Shown: positions 1 to 9,102 of the stretch, piece by piece
Position numbering within the stretch: the stretch's first letter is position 1
How the letters are laid out: the number at the start of each line of letters is the position of its first letter
NCBI GenBank assembly: GCA_020205615.1
Contig: CM035151.1
Coordinates: forward strand, 48,374,666-48,438,665
Direction: 5' to 3'
Origin: Panax quinquefolius
Taxonomy: Eukaryota > Streptophyta > Magnoliopsida > Apiales > Araliaceae
DNA: 64,000 nt
Notes under the pieces: generated by a model
What the model saw: the letters and a program-made list of their open reading frames with translations, nothing else
Database searches by the model: none
Told to the model about the DNA's origin: nothing
Translations under genes and position numbers: made by a program

Positions 1-100
1 CCATAATAAATATATCCAACATTTATATCCACATAAAATAAATATTTCCTTATCATATGAATCAATAATTAATTATTCACAAATAATATTATAGAATCAC
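1..100 (-). repeat. Ty3/gypsy LTR remnant, probably the 3' LTR of R1
   Basis: These bases match, in the same orientation, the part of the R1 5' LTR near 19425-19515, including the run around CATATGAATCAATAATTAAT. They therefore belong to the same LTR family and read as LTR on the minus strand. The match stops abruptly at about base 100, where copia-like sequence begins. The start lies outside the window. I infer that this is what remains of the R1 3' LTR, because R1 integrase lies just to the right in the correct order and strand. It could instead be an unrelated LTR copy. Confidence 0.7.
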
Positions 101-102
101 AA

Positions 103-204
103 GAAAGGGAGATCATGGAGATAGCCAGAAACGAGGAAGCTTGCAGAAAAAGAAGGGCTAAGGAGTATGCCAACTCACCTGCAAGAAAGTGGTCAAAGAA
201 ATAG
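103..204 (+). pseudogene. C-terminal stub of a copia (SIRE-like) reading frame
   Basis: An open frame of 33 codons runs from the junction with the gypsy LTR to a TAG stop at 202-204. It is rich in Lys, Arg and Glu. It lies about 190 bp upstream of a polypurine tract and LTR start, where the last ORF of a copia element of this type would end. It contains no recognisable domain, so the assignment rests on position only. The 5' part of the element is missing. Confidence 0.35.
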
Positions 205-392
205 AGATAAGTTTAAATTTCTGATTGATGTAAATGTTAAACTGTAATATCTCTTGATCATCAATAAATTTATGTTTATCCTCTAGAAATTTTAGCTGCT
301 CACTGAAATACTAAGTCATGTTTAAATATCCTGCAAATGCATCTAGTCACTAATAATCATGACAACAAATCTCCTTGGTTATGTCAACATCA

Positions 393-405
393 AATAGGGG
401 GAGAT
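393..405 (+). other. Polypurine tract of a copia element
   Basis: The run AATAGGGGGAGAT lies directly before the LTR start TGTTGGGAGAAT. A purine run next to the 3' LTR primes plus-strand DNA synthesis in LTR retrotransposons, and this form is typical of plant copia elements. It fixes the orientation as plus and marks the LTR on its right as the 3' LTR. Confidence 0.8.
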
Positions 406-1950
406 TGTTGGGAGAATGCATATTATGATTTGATGTTTTAATGTATATGCTCATGATTATTTGTAAAGTCCTTCAAGTAAGATATGTACAAGGACTTAGT
501 GATAAATCAAATTTGTTAGGTTGATCTAAGTTCTTAACGTGTATCATTCTGTAATGGAATGTATAGATAGAAAGATCAAAGCTGTTAGGTTGATCTTGAG
601 ATGTAATAGATAGGCTTCAAAGAAATCGTAGTGTATCATCTGATCAACATTGCGTAAGTCAAGCGCGTGACGAGCTTCAAAGATCGTAGTGTGCCTGCCT
701 TGAAGGGACTCTTCGAAAATTGTAGAGTGGTCCCAACGTTTGCCGAGCCATCTCAACGATCATAGTGTGCTGAAGGAAACATGGATTTTACAAGTCAACG
801 ATCGTAGTGTGCTCTCGGAAACATAGAGTCAACAACACGAGCAAGTGAAGATCGTAGTGTGCAAAGGTTTAAGAAGAATCGTAGTGCTCTCGGCTGATAG
901 CATCAGACAAGGCACCAAGATGATAAGACACTACGATCTAAATCGTAGAGTATCATGATATAAATTGTAGAGCATATGTCTTGTGTCACAGAACGTCGAG
1001 CCTCATGATCTGAGTAAAGATAGATTCAAACATATGAGGAATGGATTCTAGACGTTGTAGTACTCATCAGTCCCAAAGTAATATGAAATATCCTTAGTAT
1101 GCATCAAAGAAGCGTATTGAAGAAGCTAAAGAAAGTACCATTGGTAAGAGGGGAAAAATACCTTTTCAGGTGTTAGGTGAGAAAGCAGTCTACTGTGTCA
1201 GTGGGCCAAAATGCAGTTTCAGAAGATGTGCAGAAATGTCTCCATCAAGATCAGAAAATTCAAATGCATTTAATGCCTCAACGGATGGATCCAACGGATA
1301 GTTTTGAAGATCACATATATGCAGATCAGATAGATGAGAGAGAATCAAGCAAGCATTGAACAAACAACGTGAACATCTCTCTCAAGCTCAATTCTACGAT
1401 CTGAGATATTGCAAAGCTTGCTCAGCTACTCAGTTCTTTAGAACAAGTGCTTACACAACAACTGAGTAGCAACCATCAAGAACTCAACATTATCAACCAA
1501 CTGAAGAAGAGCACCAAGTCTGCTGGACTTGAAGAGTTCGTAGTGAACTATAAGAAAGCCAAGTCTGATAGACTTGAAGAGTTCAAGAGTGAACTAAGAA
1601 GTTCCTTGACTGCTGGTCTAGAAGGAATCTGTGTGATTCAGAAGTTGTAACAGACATTTTTAGTGGATATCCTACTCGTTGAGTAGAAGAGTGGACTAGG
1701 AGCTTTAAGTGCTCTGAACCACTTAAAAATGACTGTGTCTTTTACGTTCATGCCATAACTTCCATATCTGTTATATCTACCATAACTGCCTCACTCTCAT
1801 AACTCCACTGCTTAGTAAAGAAGATTAAAACAAATATTAATTCCGCTAAGTTTTAATCATTATCAAAGAACTAGTTTAAAACGAAAAGATTTTTAAATAT
1901 CTATTCAACCCCCCCTTCTAGATAACTATTGTGCCAACTAGGAACTAACA
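406..1950 (+). repeat. 3' LTR of a SIRE/Maximus-like Ty1/copia element
   Basis: The LTR begins TGTTGGGAGAATG and ends GGAACTAACA, so it has the TG...CA ends with TGTT/AACA inverted termini, after a polypurine tract. A C-rich run (CAACCCCCCCTTCTAG) about 40 bp before the right end is common in large plant copia LTRs. The length, 1545 bp, fits the SIRE/Maximus lineage. Between 620 and 960 the motif GATCGTAGTGTGC and variants recur many times (624, 682, 758, 800, 850, 877 and an inverted copy at 927). The right flank is R1 integrase. The 5' LTR and nearly all internal sequence are absent, so no TSD can be tested. Confidence 0.8.
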
Positions 1951-1964
1951 CTTGTAACTCCCTT

Positions 1965-2855
1965 CTATGGTGCAACGCGTAACAATACATGATCCCCAAT
2001 ATTAAATTCTACGTCCTTCCGATGAAGATCCGCATAACTCTTTTGTCGATCCTGTGCCGTTTGTATACGTCGTCGGATCATTTGGATCTTCTTTGTAGTC
2101 ATTCGTACCAACTCTGGTCCCAACAACGTTGCTTCTCCCACCTCATCCCAACATACTGGAGAGCAACACTTTCGTCCATACAATGCTTCAAATGGAGCCA
2201 CGCCTATACTTCCCTGATAACTGTTGTTGTAGGAGAATTCCATCAATGGTAGGTACTTATCCCAACTCCCTTTGAAATCTAGGACACATAGTCTTAATAG
2301 ATCTTCAAGAGTTTGAATAGTCCTCTCTAATTGTCCGTCCGTTTGAGGATGGTATGCCGAACTGAATCGTAAATTCGTGCCCATAGCTTTCTGCAAGCTA
2401 ACCCAAAATCGTGAAGTGAATCTTGGGTCACGATCCGAAACTATGGAAACTGGCATGCCATGCAATCTCATAATCTCGTTCACGTACATACTAGCAAGAC
2501 GTTCAAGGGAATAAGTCTCCCGTATAGGCAAGAAATGAGCAGACTTAGTTGATCTATCAACAATAACCCAAATCGCATCTATGCCTTGAGAAACCTTGGG
2601 AAAACCCGTAACGAAATCCATAGTAATGTGTTCCCACTTCCATTTCAGAATCTCAAGTGGTTGCAATGGACCCTTCGGCACTTGATGTTCCGCCTTTACA
2701 CGTTGACAAGTTAAACACCTCGAGATAAACTCTGCGATCTCTCTTTTCATATTGCTCCACCAAAATGTATGTCGAAGATCATGATACATTTTGGTACTCC
2801 CAAGATGGATTGCAAACAATATGTTGTGTGCCTCCATCATGATTCTATGCTTCAA
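1965..2855 (-). pseudogene. R1 integrase (Ty3/gypsy)
   Basis: The 296-codon open stretch begins with the H2C2 zinc-binding domain (EAHNILFAIH, then CLTC) and continues into the catalytic core. The DDE residues are visible in WEHITMDFVTGFP (first Asp), IVSDRDPRFTSRFW (second Asp) and TDGQLERTIQTLEDLLR (Glu). After the core comes ADLHRKDVEFNIGDHVLLRV, the usual gypsy integrase C-terminal region, and then a stop. The chromodomain-like tail is missing, cut by the copia LTR at 1950. The enzyme would insert element cDNA into nuclear DNA. It is part of a broken polyprotein and has no promoter of its own. Confidence 0.92.
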
Positions 2856-2891
2856 ATCAGAATCGTTAGGAACACAAAGTCTGGAGTTGAC

Positions 2892-3223
2892 TCAAAGTAT
2901 TCCTTCTTTATCGATTCTTGCTTCTGGAATAGCACCTTCTTGCACTTTCTTCTTCATACGCATCAGCTCCATGTCCGTAGCTTGAGCAACTTTAACTTTA
3001 TCGATTAAAGTCGGTTCTACTCGTATGTTTGATATCATCACGTGGGTACTTGGAGCCTTTAACTCTATCTCCATCCTTTGCAAGTCATACAAAATGGACT
3101 TTTGTGTTAACAACATTGCACTCGTACCCGCATATGATCTTCTACTCAATGAGTCAGCTACCACGTTTGCTTTTCCAGGATGATATTGGATGGTATGATC
3201 ATAATCTTTCAACAGCTCAAGCC
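2892..3223 (-). pseudogene. R1 RNase H C-terminal part and link to integrase
   Basis: The frame contains [20 protein letters not shown] followed by [10 protein letters not shown], the conserved end of the gypsy RNase H domain and its tether. At its N-terminal side it is cut within the codons for the RNase H motif by solo LTR S1. The partner half lies at 7167-7575. The two halves join across the TSD AACGT (3224-3228 and 7162-7166). Confidence 0.9.
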
Positions 3224-5400
3224 AACGTTGTAAGACCCGAAATTTATGAAATAAAATTATTCAATTTTTCTTATAATTACTATTCAGTAAATGGTTAAAT
3301 TGATAAAAGTTAAAGTTAAGGGTGATATATGAAATTTTTTTCAAAATACACAAGTGGTTATAAAATATTCATTGTTGTCGGGGAATATTCGTTTGGTCGT
3401 GGAATATTCTTTCATTTGGGAATATTAAATGCGACAGTAGCGACCATTTAATGGGCCCCATAACGTAATAACTATCGGATGAAAAGAAAACGACAAAATT
3501 AAGTTTTTATAAATAACGCGTAATCGTTACGATTAACAATTTGTTGGAATATCCGGTTGGTAAAATAAAGTAATACTGGCGTTGTTGCACAAGTAGCAGC
3601 GGTATTACATACACAAGATTTTTGAATTATTGATTCTTACGTGAAAGGCACTACTCAATAATTGTTACTGATAATTACTATTCAATATTTTATTTTATTA
3701 ATTCAATAATTCTTTGCGTTGATATTTTATATTATTGTTGTTTCAATAATTATCACCGCATAATATTTCTCATTATCGATCAATAATTCATATTATTTGA
3801 ATAATATTATTAGATAGCATTATTGGCAATGTCTAGAAAGTTACATCAAGGAGAGGTTTGGTCACCTAATTGCACGCCATGAGTGAGAGAAATTCTTATT
3901 GAAAGCCCCTCTTTCCTGGAAACTATGCGGTTATTCATAATTGTGATTACGTAATATTATTTGTGAATAATTAATTATTGATATATATGATAAGGAAATA
4001 TTTATTTGATGTGGATATAAATGATGGATTTATTTATGTGGTTATAAATGAAGGAATTAATGTTGAGGTATTTTATCGATTATTTTTGTCGGGGTGAAGG
4101 TATTAAAAATTAAACCAAGTGTTTTTGAGATATATTATGTGAGTTATAATTTTTAATCCCACCGTTGGATCGTTGTAATTTTTGGATATGTTATACATAT
4201 ATAAGTTGAGTATATGTCCACAAATTTTGAACCGTTAAAATGAACGTATGATTTGTTATGAATTTTAAGAGGTGAATGGTTCAGAAATTGTTGAAGTATC
4301 CGAATTTAGTATTTTGGTGGAAAATTCTAGAATTGAGTGGGCCTCACTTGTGGTTGGTGAAGAAATGTGCTGAATTTTATTTCAAATGTGGTGGGTGGGA
4401 ATAGTAGCGAGTAAAAGCCATCAAAGTTGCAGGTCGAAGTCTGCTAAAATTTTCCTATAAATAGAGGCTAAGTTAGAATTGAAAATCACACCGAAATATA
4501 AGCTTTCTCTCTTTCTCTCTAGATTATTGAGTGTATTTTGTGAGTATTTAGATACTTGGTGAGTTGATATTCATCGCTGCAAGTTTCCTTCAACAATATA
4601 TCCGATATCCAAATCGTCGTCAAGTCTTTTTTTTGAGGTAAGGGATAGTAAGGGATTTTAAGGGTTATTATGTTTTTTAGTTCGTACTTCTTCTGACCTT
4701 TAGAAAATTCTAGAAAAATTTGAAATGATATGTTGATGAGTTTTATTTATTGTGTCCAAAAATGGTGATTTTTGGATGTATAGATTAAGAGTTATGAATT
4801 TTATGAGAAAAGACTATTTTAAAAGTAACTGCTTATAATTCCTTGTGGTTAACTCTAAAATTGATGAAATTTTTATTGAGAGTACATCTATATAATATCA
4901 GTGTACTCTATGAATTTCGGAATTTTTGGATAAAAGTACAATTTATGATAAATGTCTAAATATTCGGCGGTTTTGGCCATATGAAAAATAGTAAATGAAT
5001 TTTAAAAATTCTAAGAAAAATATATGTTCAATATGGGACTATATTCTGCTAAATCCCAGAAAAGAAATATTTTTGGAACTGATTTGGCATTTTTCATGAA
5101 AATGGACTAGTTATGAATAAATGAGTTAAATATGTTATGTGAAGGAAGAAAATTAGAAAATATGATTTTATGGCTTGAGAATCATATATGTGGTATATGC
5201 AGATTTTTAATGAGGGTTTTGGTTATTGGTGATGAAATCTTATAAGTTTGACATTTTATGATGATTAAATGCATTATTTAGTAAAGTGTAAACAATTAAA
5301 ATAAATTATTTATAAGTTTAAGAAATGTTATTCTTTCAATATCATTATACCGAAATATTGGTATGGATTTTATTGTGGAAATTCTACATTTTTGTGTCAG

Positions 5401-5466
5401 GGTTACTATTTATGAGTTACTATTCATGAGTTACTATTCACGAGTTACTATTCACGGGTACTATTT
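5401..5466 (+). repeat. Short tandem repeat inside solo LTR S1
   Basis: Units of about 16-17 bp built on GAGTTACTATTCACGA repeat about four times. Related strings (GAATAGTGTTGTATTCGTG and similar) occur on the opposite strand in the R1 LTR at 18640-18710 and in the R3 LTRs, so this is a family-wide LTR feature that lies next to the hairpin array. Confidence 0.75.
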
Positions 5467-5822
5467 ACTACAAAATTGGTTTCTTTTTCTAACCAAATTA
5501 TAGTTGATTTATGAATATTACTCTGGAGATTAAAACTATATATTGATTATATTGATTTTATTATCATATATAACATTTTTATAACCTTGATGTTGAAATT
5601 CTCTTTCACTTGAGTATAAAGATGGGTAGATTATTGGTATGATCATGACTAGGGTTCTTTTTGGCCAGTAGTGAAAAGTTTAATTGTGACTGGTATGATC
5701 ATGACCATTGAATTTATAATTGAATATCTTTAGCATAAGTACAAAGGTGAATTGATCAACATGGTTATAATTATTGTTTATATAAATTCGGAAATGATTA
5801 TATATTTCTTTGAGATATTAAT

Positions 5823-6012
5823 ATATTTGGCCTGTAGTGCAAATATGAACTGTTGAGGAATATCTTTGGCACAGAGTGCAAAGATGAACTATTAATGAAT
5901 ATCTTTGGCCAGTAGTGCAAAGATGACTTGTTGTTGAATATCTTTGGCGATTAGTGCAAAGATGAATCGTGGATGAATATCTTTGGTAGTAGTCACGAAG
6001 ATGAATTTATTA
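5823..6012 (+). repeat. 39-bp-period hairpin array in S1
   Basis: Five units start at 5823, 5862, 5901, 5940 and 5979, an exact 39-bp period. Each of the first four is a perfect inverted repeat with 7-bp arms and a 10-base loop. Three have arms ATCTTTG/CAAAGAT. The first has ATATTTG/CAAATAT, a change on both arms that keeps pairing. Loops are variants of GCCTGTAGTG. The fifth unit has a decayed right arm (CGAAGAT). Equivalent arrays occur in the other LTRs. The function is unknown. Confidence 0.85.
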
Positions 6013-7166
6013 GTATGATTATGAGCAGGCTGTGATTTGGTATAACCATGATCTTTGATATTTCGTAAAGACATGTGATGAAAATTATATTCGTCCTAGG
6101 TACGAAGAAGAATTTAGAATTACAATTATGATTATGAGATATTCATATAATTGTGGAAAGGAACTGTTGATTGATGTTACAGGGATAAAACATTGTTGGT
6201 GGACTTTTAACATGGAGAAGATAATGAATCGTATTGTCTATTTGACTCTTCTAATGGATTGCTCGTTCTGCTGCAACTATGGTTGAAATTTTTATCATCT
6301 ACCATATGTTCTAAATCTCTGATTTGTTATTGATGAAGGCTATTGATAATTTAATTATCTTTAGTCATGATATTCTTTACTGAGCTAGTTGTGCTCACCA
6401 TTTTGCTTCACAATTCCTTTCGGATAATAAAAGTGTAGCTGGGTTGAGCGGGGGTAACAAGGGAATAGAATCGGTGGTCTCTAGTCGTGGAGTTCTCCTA
6501 AAACAAGTATAAACAAGTGTGTTGTATACATCTTTTAGTAGTTATATTTGGTGATTCATATAGGGAGAGGCGAACCCAACGTTGGAAGGGTGTTTTGCCA
6601 CTATCATACAAGATGTCTAATGACATACAACCTCGTGTCATCATAAGACAGGGTTGTGCTCATCCACTTGCTGAGTATATTTACGAGCACTACCTATATA
6701 ATCTTGGTGTTTGTTTGAAGTATAATTCTCAATTTGAAACAGTGGAGATAATGATAAATCAAGAGAATACTCACCATTGGGAAGAATATGATAGTAATCT
6801 TCTCGTTTTTCTTTGGGGTCTATTAGATTGACCAAGGATAATTACGTGGCCATATGATATCTATCATAACCTTAGAAGCGTGGCCTCCCATGCACGAAGG
6901 TTTCCTTGATCACTTCCCAAAGATTTTAGTTTCTAAAACAGGTTTTGACTATACCTTTATGTAAGGTGTCATTTGTGAGGTCTTCATCCACGGTTGGGAC
7001 ATGTGTCACATTTGGTATATATTTGTATCCAAACTCACAGTATATGTATTGTTGTATTTTGCACGATAATTGTTGTAATAAAGTTGTAGTTGTTTTCTGT
7101 ACCATGTATTTGGCAACTCAGAATGGGTTGGATGGAATGGACCTATTTTGGGGTTGTCACAAACGT

Positions 7167-7575
7167 CGTTGCCGCATATTGAGTTCCTTTTGGGTGAAGA
7201 AATATTTGAGGCTTTTATGATCTGTATAGATGTCCACTTTCTCCCCATACAGGTAGTGTCACCAGATCTTCAACGCGAAAACGACTGCTGCCAACTCGAG
7301 ATCACGAGTAGGATAATTCCTCTCATATTCTTTGAGTTGCTGTGAGGCATAGGCTATGACTTTCCCATGTTGCATGAGAACACATCCTAACCCTTTGCCT
7401 GAAGCATCATCAGATAACAAATCCATCCGAACCCGGATGGTATTGTCGAGCAGTGCGAAATGAGTCTTCTCTTGAGTTCTTGAAAACTCTTCTCACAATC
7501 CTCGCTCCAACCGAATTTTATATCTTTACGAGTCAGCTGAGTTAACGGAGTAGCGATTCTAGAAAATCCTTCCAC
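7167..7575 (-). pseudogene. R1 RNase H N-terminal part
   Basis: The open stretch at 7387-7575 reads MEGFSRIATPLTQLTRKDIK and onward, the RT-RNase H connection of gypsy pol. Continuing toward 7167 in other frames gives [19 protein letters not shown] and then [12 protein letters not shown], the RNase H core. The reading frame changes at least once, so the gene is broken. It ends at TSD AACGT next to solo LTR S1. Confidence 0.85.
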
Positions 7576-7578
7576 GAA

Positions 7579-7941
7579 TCACCGATAATAACCAGCTACG
7601 CCCAGAAAGCTACATACTTCGGTCACCGACTTTGGTTGCTCCCAACTTTGTATGGCTTCAATCTTCGCCGGGTCGACAGATACTCCATGTTTTGACACCA
7701 CGTGCCCAAGGAATGCTACTTCCTCAAGACAGAATTCGCATTTCTTCAACTTGGCATATAGCTTGTTATCGCGAAGCCTTTGAAGTACCAACTTCAAATG
7801 GTGCTCATGATCTTCACGACTTTTGGAATAGATGAGGATGTCATCAATAAAGATAACAACGAACTGATCCAAATATTCTTTGAACACACGGTTCATCATA
7901 TCTATGAAAGCAGCAGAAGCATTAGTCAATCCAAAAGACAT
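7579..7941 (-). pseudogene. R1 reverse transcriptase, palm and C-terminal part
   Basis: The stretch begins [20 protein letters not shown] and contains the catalytic box [12 protein letters not shown], where FIDD is the gypsy form of YxDD. It ends with [20 protein letters not shown] and FLGVAGYYR, typical of the RT end. It joins the N-terminal RT piece through about 60 bp of disrupted frame (7942-8003). Confidence 0.93.
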
Positions 7942-8003
7942 GACTAAGAATTCATAATGCCGTCATCGAGTTCTCGAAGGCGCTCTTTGGAATATCCTCG
8001 CTT

Positions 8004-8441
8004 TTAATCTTGGTGATGATATCCAGAACGAAGATCGATCTTTGAAAAGAATTGTGCTCCTTGCAACTGGTCGAATAAGTCGTCAATGCGAGGTAGCAGA
8101 TACCTATTCTTGATAGTGACATGGTTCAATTCTCGGTAGTAAATACAAAGTCGCATATTCCCGTCTTTTTTCTTTACAAATAACACAGGAGCACCCCAAG
8201 GAGATGTACTAGGACGAATGAAACCGATGTCCAACAACTCCTGTAGTTGAACCTTTAACTCCTGAAGTTCAATAGGAGCCATTCGATATGGGGTTTTAGA
8301 AATGGGCTTTATACCAGGTTCAAGGTCAATAAAGAATTTAACTTCACGTTCCGGGGGTAGACCGGGAAGTTCTTCAGGAAATACGTCAGGAAATTCGCTA
8401 ACAACAGAAATTTTATTCAAATCTAACGTGTTTTTGTTCAA
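8004..8441 (-). pseudogene. R1 reverse transcriptase, N-terminal part
   Basis: The 145-codon stretch contains [59 protein letters not shown] and [11 protein letters not shown], which are conserved Ty3/gypsy RT blocks in the correct order. It starts just downstream of the protease region. The frame breaks after SGYHHQD, before the part with the catalytic FIDD. Confidence 0.93.
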
Positions 8442-8456
8442 GTCCGTGACATGGGC

Positions 8457-9102
8457 TTAGAAAGCTTGACATCCGTTTTTCAATAAACGAATAGCTTTAT
8501 GGCTTGATATGACAGTGATTGACTTCAATGGTTTGGTTGTTTGAATTCGCATAATAGGTTGGATAGGAATATGAAAACTAACAACCTTACGAAAACAATC
8601 AATTTTAGCATGATGCGTGGTCAACCAATCAATCCCTAAAATCACATCAAATGCAAGAATTTTCAACGAAATAAGGTCGGGAGGTAATGTGATGGTACCG
8701 ACTTGAATCATGAAAGATTTATAGACAGTAGATGTAATGAAAGTTTCTCCTAACGGAGTCTCAACAGATAAGTCAAGGTCTAATTTCTCCGGAGTCAAGT
8801 TTAAACGTTGAGCACAAGCAGGAGAGATAAAAGAATGGGTAGAACTGGTATCTAGTAAGGTATAAACTTTGCAAGAGTTTATGATAAACTTACCCGTGAT
8901 CACCTCGTTTGGGTTCCTCGCGTTTTGTGCAATCACGACAAACGCCCTTCCAGGAACCACCGACTTTGACTTATCCGGGACAGCCTTTGGAGTCACCATC
9001 CCCGTTGAACTTGGTTTTGCAACTAGACAATCTCTAGCTATATGACCTTCCTTTCCACAGTTAAAACAGACCTTAGATTGTTGTAGGCAGTTTGGGCTGA
9101 TG
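8457..9102 (-). pseudogene. R1 gag zinc knuckles and aspartic protease
   Basis: From 9102 downward there is the tail of a first CCHC knuckle (ending HISPNC), then an intact second knuckle CFNCGKEGHIARDC. The protease follows, with VYTLLDTSSTHSF carrying the DTS active site, and FDVILGIDWLTTHHAKIDC. The frame is open from about 9100 to 8457. Insertion of R2 at 9103 separates the two halves of the first knuckle: the other half, CYKCGKEGHI, lies at 16500-16540. TSD TGATG marks the break. Confidence 0.92.

Larger units (their letters stand above)
3229..7161 (+). repeat. S1: solo LTR of the same gypsy family, long variant
   Basis: The unit begins TGTAAGACCCG and ends GGGTTGTCACA, with TSD AACGT on both sides (3224-3228 and 7162-7166), and splits the R1 RNase H codons. 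Its sense is plus, opposite to R1. It shares many blocks with the other LTRs: the AATATTCG-rich 5' part, a TATA-like CCTATAAATAG near 4455, a GAG|GTAAGGGA donor-like motif near 4635, the ATCTTTG hairpin array at 5823-6012, and AATAAAGTTGTAGTTG near the end. At 3933 bp it is about 1.3 kb longer than its relatives. The surplus is about 0.65 kb after the donor-like motif (4640-5300) and about 0.5 kb at 6490-6990. No primer site or coding domain is present, so it is a solo LTR. Confidence 0.85.
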
